The translations under genes and the position numbers were made by a program. A stretch of 64,000 nucleotides of DNA from Mastigias papua (taxonomy: Eukaryota; Cnidaria; Scyphozoa; Rhizostomeae; Mastigiidae): the NCBI GenBank assembly GCA_964019165.1, contig OZ025283.1:6446501-6510500 (forward strand), written 5' to 3'. Of the stretch, positions 1-12,064 are shown one piece after another; positions within the stretch are counted from its first letter, which is position 1, and every line of letters begins with the position of its first letter. Under the pieces are notes generated by a model, which saw only the letters and a list, made by a program, of their open reading frames with translations, ran no database searches and had not been told where the DNA came from.

Positions 1-92
1 ATTCATTGATGGGTTGATAGTAAAGAAGCATCCAGCAGTTAGAGACCTTTACTGCAGATGAGCGTTCTAACCATTCGGTTACTATGTCATAA
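1..92 (-). repeat. tRNA-derived SINE, head fragment running off the window
   Basis: On the minus strand from about 90 it reads GTAACCGAATGGTTAGAACG, like the box A region of the SINEs at 7411 and 28790. The body continues beyond the left edge. The copy is diverged and box B is not clear. Confidence 0.4.
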
Positions 93-363
93 ATTAATTG
101 CTATAGTTACATTCGTGTAGTGTAGATTAACACGCTTAATTAATAAAATTGCTAAGCAACAATTGAAATAACAACTGAACCTGTTTGTGCACATCACTTT
201 GACTGAATTTTCCATAAGCTTCCCAACCACCTAAAAACAAAACATCACTATTACATAAAATGTTGTTTCAATCTTACCATACAATTTCATTTTCCCTGTT
301 CTACGTGAAAGAAACAAAGTGGTAATAGCAAAACAACGTCAATGACGACAATAACAGTTTTCA

Positions 364-1669
364 GGGAGTAGTCATAAGTATCAGCTATATGGTAGCGAAT
401 GATATTTGGATGGGTCATGAAAAAGGTTACTATACGTTTTTGAGCTACAAAAACAGTCAGGACCACGGAGAATGTTCTAAAGAAAGTCATTTTCTAATTC
501 AAAAACATGGGCGGCTAACTTGCACTTGATACTAGCCATTGGCATCCCAGCAGATGTGGATAAGCTACAGTACTACTGCACTGTCCAGAGTTACAATCTT
601 TTCAAACCACAGCTCAATACCTCTCATTACAACTGATGAATGGCAATGCTGAAAGCTCTGTGGTTTTAAGTTACACTCTTTTTTAAAAAAGAAAAATTTT
701 ATACAAACACGAGCCTCAAAATTGTTGGGAAATTAAGAGCAAATTAGGAACAAGCTGGAGCTTAAGCACTGTCATAAAATGTTTTGTCGACATTGCTTGA
801 CGGGGGGAGCTAGGGGAGTTATACAATGACTGTGTAAAAAGCCGCAAGCGCACAAAGAATTTTGGCAAGGATTATACATATATAGGAACGTATATCTTTT
901 ATCTTCTGCTAAGGGCAGCTAGCCTGAACTTCATTTCTACTGGTTCTTATAAAAGAAAAATGTAGATAATTGACAGTACAAACAAAATCTGCCTGTGTCT
1001 CAATTGCTAATAGTAAATAAGTATGAATTATCTGTGCTATTGTCATTCAGTGTCTGAACTTGAGTTTGGGGATGATGTACTCTCTACAGATGATGTACTC
1101 TCTACAGATGATGTACAGGGAGAGCTTGCAAATACAGCAAAACCTGCTTTTTGTAATTTATTCCTATTTCTTGCTTTTTCTCTTTCTTATTTCTTGTCTA
1201 ATTTATTTCTTATTTATTCTTATTTATATTTCTTGCTTTCTCTTGATCTTCTGCATACTATCCCTTTCTTCATTCACTCTCCCAAAAATCTGTTTATGTT
1301 CGTCCTCTCCAGAACTGTCAAAAAAACCCTTTATCATAGAAACAAGGGCATTATAATGAGGTTTAATTTTCAAATTTCCCACATCTACAATCAATTAGTC
1401 TTGAGCAGTGATCCATTTGTACCTATTCTTTATTTCATTGAAACTTTCTTCAGAATAAAGAACTTTGAAAGTCCTACATAACTCATCTTCAGCAGATTGT
1501 GATGGCAATGCACTCTGCAAACAATGTTTTATGGAGTCATAAAAAATATCCTGAGTTTGCAATTGGGTCACAACAAATTGAATTGAAATCTAGGATGGGC
1601 CATAAATTTGTTTGGTAAAATTGTGAAAAATCATCCACCCCATATAGCAGATACTTTATGACCACTCCC
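364..1669. mobile_element. Harbinger-like non-autonomous TIR element, copy 1
   Basis: The left end GGGAGTAGTCATAAGTATCA and the right end ATACTTTATGACCACTCCC form terminal inverted repeats. The whole 1.3 kb is collinear with the element at 12065-13538, sharing the blocks gatatttggatgggtcatga and acaaacacgagcctc. Target-site duplications are not preserved here. Open frames inside are T-rich low-complexity and not convincing genes. An 18-bp tandem repeat at 1071-1116 is peculiar to this copy. Confidence 0.65.
1071..1116. repeat. 18-bp tandem repeat, 2.5 copies
   Basis: The unit GATGATGTACTCTCTACA occurs twice in full, followed by GATGATGTAC. It lies inside the Harbinger-like copy 1. The homologous site in copy 2 has a single degenerate unit. 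Confidence 0.8.
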
Positions 1670-2878
1670 AAGATCACGACGACAACAACTACAGAAAAGA
1701 TTGATTCTTTAAAATTGATTTGACCAATCCTAACGTTTTGATATAATCCAGTTGATATAAAATAACACATCCAGTTAGACCTACTACACTAGAAGTATTA
1801 AAAAGGTATATATATATAGTGTAGGGTAGAAAAATCAATGGAGATCAACAATGATGAAATAACTCTACAGTTGTTATACCTTCTCTCTCCTCAAAGAATC
1901 GAATAGATATATCCTCTACAATATAAAATATTATGATAATTTACTTCTAGCAAAAATAAACATGAGTAACCAAAACAGATCTATGAGAAGTTGATTTGGA
2001 AAATAGAAATGATCATTTACGACCTTATGTCCAGGTGATGAAAAAACTATGAGCCATATCTAATCATGTGTCATTCTATCCAATCCTATGACAGGCACAC
2101 ATGAGAGGACCTAGTATTAAATTATTATATACAACTAACATTGCACAACAAGTTGTATGATTTGGCTCCATTCCTCCCTGGCCTACCTTGACTTTGTGAG
2201 GTTTTGCACTCACGTCATACTCCGTCTCAATAGTGGCCTTTCACAGTTGTGTAATACTTTGCATGCATTTTCCATGCTAGGGTCTCAGAATCTAATTACA
2301 TGAGATGTCTTAGCTATGATAACCTTCTTGCTTTCTTCAGAACTACTGACAAAAATATCAAAATCACAAACAAAAAGTGTAAGAATAGAGATCTCAGGAA
2401 GAACTTTCAGACTAGGAAGGATGAAGGTGCTTATGGTATATAACTTTTTTCGTCTTTCTAGTTCACCAAATGGGTTAAAAGTCTTTAGCTGCTATAAAAG
2501 TTTCTGACTTTCCTGCTTACAAGTACCAGTTCTTTCTACTAAGGAAATATTGTACAAGAACTCTCGGCCTGATATACTCATTTCCTGATGAACTAACAGT
2601 GATTTCAAATGACAGATTAATCAAAGTTACAATCAACTTCAAGCACAATGTGCCATTCAGTTGCAGAAAAATGAAACTATAACAATGATAAGAACAATCT
2701 AGCTTTAAACTAACCAGAAGATAAAAAGTTATGCCTCTACAAAAAGTATATAAATCTTATAAAAAGTAATGTTGGCTGGTCGACTAAATTCTTCACTAAT
2801 ATATGTACAGTTTAATATGTGAAAACTATGGTTTACAAAGGTGATAAGAGCCATAAATATTTGCCAAGGTATACTTAC
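1670..2878. other. Intronic or flanking sequence of the NF-kappaB gene, nothing recognised
   Basis: Downstream of the last visible coding exon I looked on the minus strand for the next RHD exon (a segment resembling DDIEVRFY and WEAFGDFSPTDVH) and did not find it. No repeat family was recognised either. Confidence 0.4.
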
Positions 2879-5800
2879 CTTTCTGCACTTTGTCGCACAA
2901 CAGAAAAACTTCCTCATCTCCATTTACAGAACTTGAAGTACGACTAATACGGCATATCCTCAGTTGCCCAGCATGAGCTGCCTCTGAAATTGCAAAAGAT
3001 AACAAGTCTCTGATGTAACTGAATTGCCACAGTCAAAGGGAATAAATCAGAACAAGTAAATCTTTCCAAAACTACAGAAATCAAAGCAGCTAGCAAACTA
3101 GCAGAAGGGCTGGTTGGGTGTGAAGCTGAGATGAATAGAAGTAAACAAAGGAGATGGCAAGGTGATGTGACATAGAGGTTGTTTGTTTTGTATTAAGTTA
3201 GAGGTGTGAATGGATGACTGCAAGATCTGCAGAAATTGAATGTGGATAAATCAATGAGAAGGAAAAGTTTTCGAATATGAAAAATGGCCTGAGCTACAAT
3301 GTTTACGTTCAAACTGATCTACTGACAGGTTATTGTACAACACTCTACACATATATGACAGATGCAGTTATGACATATGAAAGGTAGATAAGTTTCTTCT
3401 TACTCTGGTCATAAATTGGTTGGGAATAAATAGGTTGTAAACATTTGGTGAGCTGTCCATTTTCATCTGGCAAGAATGCTTGAAAGCATAGCCTCACTGC
3501 ACTCAAGTCAATTTCTTTGGATAGTTTCTCTGCTTCAGATTTCAACCTTCTCTTTTCCTCATCTAGGCACAAAATAAGCTGACATTATGTAAGAGAGAGT
3601 GATGAGAAACTCCAATTACTGCAACATACCTGCTCTAATAGGATACAAAATTTGCTTGTCACTTGAATTTAATAAACCACACAAAGAAAAGTTAATCTAA
3701 AATCCTGGGGGAAACAACCTACCTTCAACTGCAATGGCTACTGAGTCATCAATTATATTCCCATCTTGAGGACCAAAACTGTCTACAAGGGCTGCAATAT
3801 CAAATGATTGCACAATCTCCTCTGGTCTAGTTTGTGGGATTGCATTCAGCTGATATTGCTGACAAAGTTTATCATATAGAACATTAACCAGATCTTTCTT
3901 TGTCACATGCTGAATGCCAAGATTAGGAAAGCTAGACAAAACAGAACACAGACAATGATGGTTTCAAGTGAAGAAGCAAATGAAATGTTGAATCTTCCAC
4001 TAAATCAACATCAAAAAGTACCTATGGACACATTTATGTTGCACTAAATAAGTAATTTGTCTGAGAAACAGGTTCAGAACTTTAATTCCTTAACAATAAT
4101 GGTAAAAAGCACATAACATACAAATCTCTTCAAGTTATGGCATGCAATCCTGCACACACACTTCACCATGTACTTTGATGAGCAGAGGTGCCAAATAAAC
4201 ACACAATGATAATAAATGATGGACATATATTGAGCACCTCTATGCCACATTTCACCATGAGGTGCTACATCATAGATACACAGTAACACACTCTCCCCAT
4301 CTCCCTCTAAAAATTAAAAATATACTTTTGAGAAATAGAAAAACAAAATAAATGTGGAAACTAACGAAGCAATCCAGGTTTTCTTTGTGTCCTCAATGAG
4401 AACAAATCCATTCTTGACATCTTTCCCAACAAGATTGTGAGCATGAACTTTGGGAGGATCATCTACTGTCACTAGTGACACACAAATAGCTGCCTTTCCA
4501 GTGTAATTTGCAATCTGTAATTAAAATTTATAAAAGAAGCCTCTCAGCATCAATACTGCATAAAAACACACTAGGATATGCACTGGGACCACAAGTTTAT
4601 TTGGTTTTAAACAAAGAACAAAATATCAGCAGACAAGAGCAAAGAAACAAAATTGATTTTCACCAGATCATCCAGGCAAATTCTGAGCTCAGGACATAAT
4701 ACTTCTAGATAAAACCAGATCAGAGCTCTCAAGTTGCAAAATTGAATATGCGTAAGATGAGATTTTTGCATTGTCCTAAAATACAGTACTATTCACTCCT
4801 CAAAGGTGGAAGTGTAATGCATAAGACTCAAGGAAACATTCTCAAGTACACATAGCAGCTTGGAGTGAGTAAATGAAGCAGTCTTCAATCCAATTTCAAT
4901 TCAATTCATTTTCAATTCAATTCATTTTAATTCCATTATATACACTACCATTCAAAAAGTGTTGGGACGATTCAGTAAAAGAATCATCACGTCAACTTTG
5001 CTTCATGTGGCAATGTTAAGTTATTATGATTAATTTTTGTTGTCAATGAAGATTTTGTCTTATGCGGCTTTAAAAACTATATTTTTTAATGATTTTTTTG
5101 CTGTGTTTTTTGCTAATGTTTCAAAAGTTAGACTTTTTGCACACCAACACAATGTTTTGTAAAGGTTCAAACCTACTACATCACAGTACTCTCAATAAAG
5201 ATCTTTCATGTCTTGACATATTGATCTTCTTTGGTCTACCAACGTTGGGAGATTTTTTATGCCTCCAAATTTAAAGAACTGTTTGCATACAGTGAAAGCT
5301 GCATTCTTTGAGCAGTCCACACTTGTTGCAATTTCTTGATAGCTTCTACCATTAGTTTTGTAAAAAAACAACTTCCAAACGCTTCTCCCATGATACTTCA
5401 TGATGTTTTATAAATGCCATGTTCATGTTTTTGGCCTAGAAACATTTTTTTGGTTAATCTTTTTCGAATACTGTGGTGCAACTGAAAAGCTTTGAAACAT
5501 AAACAATGTCTTATAAAAATTTCATGGTAATAATCGGTTGTCCTATTTGATAAGAGAGGATCAAATGCATGCTTTTTAAAGCTTTTAACGAAAATTTCCT
5601 TCGAAACTTCGAATCGTCCAACACTTTTGAACGGTAGTGTACAAAGTAAACAACAGAACTAAACATAGAGTAGTAAATCAATATATAGAAGAAAAACACT
5701 GTGTACTAACAGGAATTCTTAGGGAGGAACTCTTCTACTAGTTCTCAAACTAACTTAAGGAGAGCACCCCCTGCAGTGGTGGTGAGTAGTGGTGAGATGA

Positions 5801-8268
5801 ATAAAATGGGATCTCGGCATAGCCACAAGCAAAATTTTTGGCTGCAAGCCCTTTACTATGGCATAGAGAGTATTTTCCAAATATCATGCTGGCCACTAGC
5901 CATAAGGAACTTTGATACATTTTTGACAAATAATCTGCAAATCAGTGCAATAAGAGAACACTTTTGAAGAGAAATCCCTCAATTTGGCTTTATAGGAATC
6001 CTGACTATCAGATTTAGGCAAAAGTAGAGGCAATCACTTCCCCATACTCAATGTGGGTATGTCAATGAGTACATAAAGAAATATTAAGAATGCATGAGAT
6101 TTTTTCATTTTGCATGTGAGAATGCAAAATGACTGAAATGCATGATTCTCATGGCCAATGTGGGAAACTGTGTGAGAATTGGGTTTAGATTTGGTAGGCC
6201 TACTAAACTCATTTTGCTGATACTTCATACTTTAAACAGTGTCATCCAAAAAAGTTTTTTGCAGTATGCTTGTATATTTAATACAAGTTTTATTTGTTGA
6301 ACCACTCAGGAATTCTTCAGTTATTAGTTTGATCCAAATAATCATTAATATGTTCTGCTGGAATTTCATCAATGAAATGAAACTTAGTTTAAAACAAACT
6401 ACTTGTTATTGGCATTCTCATCTTATCATCAAAATGTGAAATCATTTCATATACTTCATCAAACTAAGGCAATCACTTTCTCACACTACTTGTAAAGTCT
6501 TTTAATATTAATAGTGATATACCTGCACAGTTGGAAATGCTTTCTGTCCTTTCTCTGAGGATTCAGCTGGAATTCCTCCATGCGTATTTCCTTCTGATAT
6601 ATAGCGGAATCTATAACCTCTCTGAATAAAGACATAAAAAACCATTCACCATTGTCTAGTCTAAAGGCAAAGGTTAGTCCACTACATATAATTCCTCACA
6701 ATGGGGACTTCCTGGGCTGTAGACCTGGGCTGTAGACAAGCCTGGCATAAGAATCTGAGTAAGCAGGTGATAAATTGCCCTCCTCATTGCCATCAGGTAG
6801 GTGACTGCAGTGCACAAAACTAGTTAGGAAATGCCTTGAAAAATGTTTATCAAGAAAAAGCTCATATGTCTGAACTAAGATAAAAGGGGTTTAATAACAT
6901 ATAAGATAGAATCTATCCACATCTGGGTACATAGTTTGGTTCACCTTTCAGTTGTTATCTGATAGTTCATACTGTGAGGAGTGTCCGATAAAGAATTTTC
7001 CAGCTTTTCTGAGCTGTAGTGAAGGTCTGTAGTAACAATAAACTATCCAAAATAATGCATAGCAACTCATAGAAATAAAAAACCAAGGAGAGTGGTTTCT
7101 TTAGCAAATAATCAATGAGGTGAGTGCTAGATCGCCTGCCTCAGGCAATCGAGAAGGGGGTGGAGGTGCACATGGATGACTGTTTGTGCTAAAGGGCCAG
7201 GCCTGAGCCATATACATCGTGGGTAGGGTGGCCAACTCCTTTCCTTACCACCTTTAACTCCCCAGTGTTGCCACCAGGCACCCATATGCTGATGGGTTGC
7301 TGATGGGTGGACAGTGAGTAAGTATCCTAGATACAGTACAGAGGGTTTATCTCAAACCATCAATGTTCTGCACAGTACTCAATCACTCTAACCACTTGGC
7401 TACTCATCCATTATTGTCTACTATTCTATTAAAACACAGAAGAGATATATTTAAATTTATGCACAAATATAAAAAATAAATTTCCAAATGGGCAGTCAAA
7501 TGTAGGTACCTGTTTTGGTTGCTTCAAAATCTCAAGATATGGTTCTGCAAGAAGATAGGAGAGTATAACCGATTGAAGGGAACAAATATGATGATCCTAG
7601 CAGTTGACAATAAGTAATAAGATATAAATTAATATTCTCAGTAACAGAATCATGATGGAGCTATGATTAAGATAATAAATTGCATATTGATCAAACAAAA
7701 TGGATCCTCTGAAATTTCAAATATACTAGAACTTTCAGAGATTCCATGTAGGCACAATGATATTCCTACTCATTGAATGGTTGTGTGAGGGGGGAGGTGG
7801 GGGTAGAGTCTGTAAATTTTCAACAAATCAAGGTAACACATCATACAAAATGAGTTTCACATTAACTCAAAACACTCTCTAAAAACTCAAATAGGTACCC
7901 TAACTGAAGTGACAATCCTAAAAACCACATAACTACCAAACATCCTTTTAATGGCCTCCTTGAAAAAGCCCCCCTCGAATAAGCCCCAAATCTAGAACAT
8001 CAAATTGTTAATAAGCTCCCTCAAATAAGTATCTATCACAGAGGATGATGATGGCCTTGACATAGATTTATTCTTAAATTCAGACTGTTCCCCTAAATAT
8101 TATGGAGAATATGAGTTTTGACAAAGTGGTTTTTTATGGGGCATATGTCAAATAATTTTATAAATATCAATCCTTACCAGGCTCAAATTCACAAGTATTT
8201 GCAGTCAAGATGCTTTGAAACAATTCCTCAGAAATCAGATCAAAATTTCCAGACAAAAAATTACTCAT
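2879..8268 (-). CDS. nfkb: NF-kappaB-class transcription factor, 5' part (Rel homology domain), 7 coding exons, incomplete at left
   Basis: Coding exons on the minus strand: 8268-8178, 7544-7510, 6621-6523, 4514-4366, 3931-3723, 3562-3404, 2983-2879. All have AG/GT borders and join in one frame. The start ATG follows an in-frame TGA in the same exon. Landmarks in order are [11 protein letters not shown], the DNA-recognition loop [11 protein letters not shown] followed by [61 protein letters not shown], and [20 protein letters not shown] before LLCDKVQK. The THGG and GIQHVTKK signatures indicate the NF-kappaB (p50/p52/Relish) class rather than the Rel class. Family knowledge: these proteins bind kappaB DNA as dimers in the nucleus and are controlled by IkappaB or by their own ankyrin repeats. 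The end of the RHD, the nuclear localisation signal and any ankyrin repeats were not found. Ser51 stands where most family members have Cys in the RFRYxCEG loop. Confidence 0.93.
4943..5639 (-). mobile_element. Degenerate Tc1/mariner element
   Basis: Near-perfect inverted ends (CACTACCATTCAAAAAGTG on the left, CACTTTTGAACGGTAGTG on the right) are flanked by TA on both sides (4941-4942 and 5640-5641), the hallmark of Tc1/mariner insertion. On the minus strand 5192-5401 encodes a remnant of the transposase DNA-binding region, with [18 protein letters not shown] as the helix-turn-helix. The catalytic DDE domain is deleted, so the element is inactive. It sits in the NF-kappaB intron between 4514 and 6523. 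Confidence 0.85.
6905..7040 (+). mobile_element. Decayed Penelope-like element terminal sequence
   Basis: Homologous, in opposite orientation, to the 3' end of the Penelope-like element at 32983-33120. Shared blocks are gtttggttcacctttcagtt, cagcttttctgagctgtagtgaa and ctgtagtaacaa. The hammerhead core seen in the other copy is mutated here: CTGACGA has become GTGAGGA, and the GAA strand and stem III are lost. It lies in the NF-kappaB intron 6621-7510. Confidence 0.6.
7120..7411 (-). repeat. tRNA-derived SINE
   Basis: Read from 7411 on the minus strand it has a tRNA-like head (AGTAGCCAAGTGGTTAGAGT) and a body with GTGCCTGGTGGCAACACTGG and GGCCACCCTAC. The same blocks occur in the plus-strand copy at 28786-29066. 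Diverged, with no clear tail or target duplication. Confidence 0.75.
7945..8165. repeat. MITE-like repeat of the TCGAATAAGCCCC family, partial copy
   Basis: Shares the blocks aaaaagcccccctcgaataa, tcaaattgttaataagct and a tattatggag stretch with the repeats at 27934-28190 and 53828-54144. Terminal repeats are eroded. It ends about 13 bp from the first coding exon of the NF-kappaB gene. Confidence 0.6.
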
Positions 8269-8448
8269 TTCTGATATAGATCAGTGTTACCTGAACAAAA
8301 AACAATTAAGATATGTTTTGATCAAAAGGAACTACACAGAATATGACACCATTCTTAATAATAGTTGATCCTATATTTAAGCATTCTTACTTTATCTTTC
8401 AAAAGGAGACTTACTTACTTACAAGCCATTGCAAAGGGACACTGCTAA

Positions 8449-8745
8449 TACACCCTTTTATAAGAAACAAATCTATAAGAACCATGAGCCCTAAATCAAA
8501 CAAAAATTAAGAAACATTTAAGAAAGGCTGAGTTTCTAAAGTAAACTTGATATTTATATTATATCTGTTCTTGCACAAAAATGTTTTTAGCAAACTGGAA
8601 GAAAATACAAATTACACTTGTCTCTCACATTTTTAACTTATATTTCTTGTCTCACAGTTGCCTTGTTGTTATGGGAAATTTAAGAAACAATTAAGAAAAA
8701 TCTAAGGCTGGATTTGACAAAATATTAAGAAACATCTGGGCTAAA
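8449..8745 (-). repeat. Interspersed repeat of the TTTCTTAATTTTTG family, copy 1
   Basis: In reverse complement this stretch shares the order of blocks TTTCTTAATTTTTG, gagcc and TTTCTTATA with the stretches at 27350-27640 and 50045-50370. About 300 bp, AT-rich, non-coding; class unknown. Confidence 0.45.
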
Positions 8746-10125
8746 GGGAGAAACTTTGTTTCTTACAAAAAATGAGTAATAATAGCAGAATACAAATACT
8801 AATACTGATACATGACTGTAAGTGCTACAACAAAATGGCTAAAATTTTTCCCTATCACAAGATAGTTAAATCTAGGAGAAATTATTGATTTATTGAAGTA
8901 CTAAAATGAAACATAAAAAATATTTAAACATCAAACCCACAAATATCATGGAGGCTATGAGCAACAATCATATTCATCCCAACACATGAATTTTATACTG
9001 ACAGCAACCTGACAGAACAATCACCTGACTAGACAGTAACCTGACAGAAATATCACCAAGAAAATATCCTCAACTGACAATTTTCTGATGGAGAGAAATA
9101 CAACAAGAATTTCCCATCCTGGATAATAGCCTTAACAGGTAACATCCCAAAATACAGAAAACATATCTCATACAAAATGAATTTGCTATGAAACTTTTAC
9201 GAAGTCACTGGGTTGTTTGTTACATATATTGCATGCATTTATTGCTATTAAGTTTCACTGTTTTAAATTGACTGTGATGCATGGCTTCAGTTATGCTAAA
9301 GACCATTGCTAAATGGAGGTATACATATTTCATGCATTGCATTTCAATAAAGATGATTTATGAGTAGCATTGATAGCTGCTCTTCTCAAAATTCTATGTC
9401 CACAAGTAAACTGAAGAGCATCAAGTGTTCACAGAGAAAAGTTGATGACTGTTATTAGTATATCTTTGAACAGTTTGTAAGTTCACACTTTGTTAGGTCC
9501 ATTTGTACAATATAAACAAATAGTCATGTTAATAACAAGAATACTATGAATTTCCTTGCAGCAATTATATACAATATAGTATACAAAAAAACCTATGACT
9601 TATACTATTCTTGTGAAAAAAAGGCATGTAATTAAAAAGTAAACTTTTACTTCTTGGGGCAGTGCTGGGTCAGGCTAAGATATGCATGAGAGATGTTTGA
9701 TAGGAATTTGCCAATTGGGGAGTGTCCTGTTGGGAAATTGAAGTGCTGAAGAATGCACCGAAACTCTCAGGCAGGGGTAATGTGCTCGATCAAATAAGAA
9801 TATGCTAGACTGCTTGACAACGTGTCCTATTACGTAGACATAATTAAAATTAAACATGCTAGAAACAAAAGTAAACATTCACATAACTAATGAAAATCAA
9901 AATCCTATTTATTATTGGCTCTATTTGAGAAGACAACTTGGAACTCTTATCTTAAGTAGATCACACTACCTATTTTATCATTATTCCATTTTTATAACTC
10001 CATTCATACCGAAAATGATGAAAGTCTAAATACAAGCGTAAATCTCAGGCATCACTCCCCATTAGCTCAGAACTATATGGAAAGTCTGCTTGATTTGTAA
10101 ACCTATTCTTCAAGCATATGCTTAC
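8746..10125. other. Probable first intron of the NF-kappaB gene, nothing further recognised
   Basis: AT-rich sequence without a convincing open frame, splice-consistent exon or recognisable repeat. Confidence 0.4.
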
Positions 10126-10230
10126 CTCGCAATAATCTGCTTCCAGGCCCAAATCTTTGTTGAGTACACAACGACAATACCTCACCACTTGGTAAAAGGC
10201 ATTTAGAAAACTGTCCGACCTTTAACGTTC
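10126..10230 (-). other. Probable 5'UTR exon / promoter-proximal region of the NF-kappaB gene
   Basis: On the minus strand a strong donor (GCGAG followed by gtaagc) has its exon edge at 10126. The first coding exon begins at 8290, after a ttgttcag acceptor, with 22 nt of leader before the ATG. A non-coding first exon ending at 10126 would join these. The upstream limit is a guess, and no TATA box or transcription start could be identified. RNA evidence would decide. Confidence 0.4.
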
Positions 10231-10511
10231 ACTTAGTAAAATGAAGTTATAACCACTCGCCCTACAAAGACAAATATAAAGTCAAATTGACTAAAGAAAA
10301 CAAGTGAGATACAGAGATAGGTATTGTATATGCTGTTGTTCAATCTACCAACCTGTTTTTACACTTCGGTTGTATCCGGTAGTTGCCTGCAGACTTCGGT
10401 TTTATTGTAAAACGTGACTTCAAAACCGACTGTGCTTTCCCTCAATGTTCTAACTCCAGTTTCACGATCTGATCTCGGCCATGGCAGAGAAGCTACACCA
10501 AAACTAGTAAT

Positions 10512-10521
10512 GGAAAGTCCC
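10512..10521 (-). promoter_or_regulatory. Perfect kappaB site GGGACTTTCC (minus-strand reading)
   Basis: The plus strand reads GGAAAGTCCC, which is GGGACTTTCC on the coding strand of the NF-kappaB gene. This is the classical immunoglobulin-kappa/HIV-type kappaB sequence. It lies about 390 bp upstream of the proposed first-exon donor. I found only one other copy in the window, at 10836. Confidence 0.6.
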
Positions 10522-10835
10522 TCTGCGCATTACAAACGTCAGGGGGGGTAGCAATGTGCACGCTCTTGTTTTACTTTAAGAATTTTGCTACATTTAATAC
10601 TGAGTGACAACTATCTCCTCGCAGGAGGACAATTGCAAACATTTTATATCATAGCAAAACAATGTTTGCCATTTTTACCCCAGTTTTGGCTATAAAAGAA
10701 ACTTTACTGGTGGCTACCAGCCTGCAAAGCACCCGTCTTTTAACATGTGCTCTTACAAGAAGCGCTATAAAAATAACATGACGTCATCTTATTATTACGA
10801 GGTTTTTCCGTGGAAATGAATTGAATGGAGAGCAA

Positions 10836-10845
10836 GGGACTTTCC
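10836..10845 (+). promoter_or_regulatory. Second perfect kappaB site GGGACTTTCC
   Basis: An exact 10/10 match on the plus strand, 324 bp from the oppositely oriented copy at 10512. Both lie in the spacer upstream of the NF-kappaB gene. The weaker sequence ggtttttcc lies nearby at about 10801. Confidence 0.6.
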
Positions 10846-12061
10846 TTTTCTTGTTTACGTCCCCAACTTCACGTCCATATTTATAGCTACTTCTTAAAAC
10901 TCTGAAGGTCCTTTTATCCTGTTCTACCATCACTCTTTACGATAGCATATTGCAACATTTAATGGTAGTGTAAACATACATTCCAAGTTTCCCATTTTTC
11001 CTGTAGACTCCTATTTTTTAGTAAATCTCTCGTTCTCTAGTTTTTGATGAAAACCTCGAACCCCTTAGTGCATTTTAGCAAAAGGCAGCTTTATGTATTT
11101 CAAGTGAAAACTTGTTGACGTTTGTGCAAGCTTTCAGGGAAAATTTTTTATGGTTTACAACACTACGCTTTGCAATGGATAATAGTCCTTGATGAAGTTT
11201 GAATCATCAGCATTTCTGAGAGAAAGCTGGAAAATTTGCTTTGACTGATAGCAGATGCCTAGAAAACAAGGTCGTTGCAGCAGGGAAGGGCAGGCAAGTT
11301 CTTATGGAGTTGCACAAATGGACGCCGTTAAAAGAGCTACTTATGAAGTGTAAGAAAGCACCTATTGACCAAAATGACACTTTATGGGTCGTTTGTATAA
11401 GATTTTGATTGGCTGTTTCTTTGAAATATGTTTGTATAACCTTATAGTTGCTTAAATTCACATTACTAAAACTCAGTAGAGTGCGAAAAAGAAATACTGT
11501 GTCTTGATACATTTTCGTGTATCAAAAGTGGGTTTACGCGATGCACCCTCAAAATGTTTATGTCTAGCATTCCCTCTTGTGGGACAACTGTCACAAAATT
11601 GCCAGTTCCTTATTACTAGTTGCAAGCATGATATCTGGGAGATCACTCTAAGCCAGAGTAAAGGGAGTGGCTATAAAAATTTTATTCCCCAGATCATACG
11701 CTAGTGTCACATTGATAGCTATATAGTGTTACATATATAGCGTTCGTCAAATTTAGCAAATATCATAGTAGTTAAGTAACTAAGAAGACAATTATTAGAT
11801 GATTGGATGAAACAACATAAATAGCAAAATTGGGCTATTGTAATGCTGCCTCGTTGAGTTTGGAAGTGCAGAATGCGGCTGTGGAAAGTAGAAAATGCGG
11901 TTTATTATGAAATATATACATTGTTCAAGGCTGCAAGTAATATCAGTATATGAATAACTGGTGAGATATTTTTTAAAAAAGCAAAAGATTATGAAGCCAA
12001 AGACCTTTATGAGAAGTGGCTTAAAAATCAGCTTCACTTACTTTGTGTGGCTGCCGAGGTG
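10846..12061. other. Intergenic spacer, nothing recognised
   Basis: Between the kappaB-bearing region and the Harbinger-like copy 2. The 101-codon minus-strand open frame at 11207-11512 has no recognisable motif and looks like chance. Confidence 0.4.
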
Positions 12062-12064
12062 TTA

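Noticed and set aside
1023..1481. 152-codon open frame on the plus strand
   Set aside because: T-rich low-complexity sequence within a non-autonomous TIR element. The related copy at 12924-13220 does not conserve the frame in this length, and no domain is recognisable.
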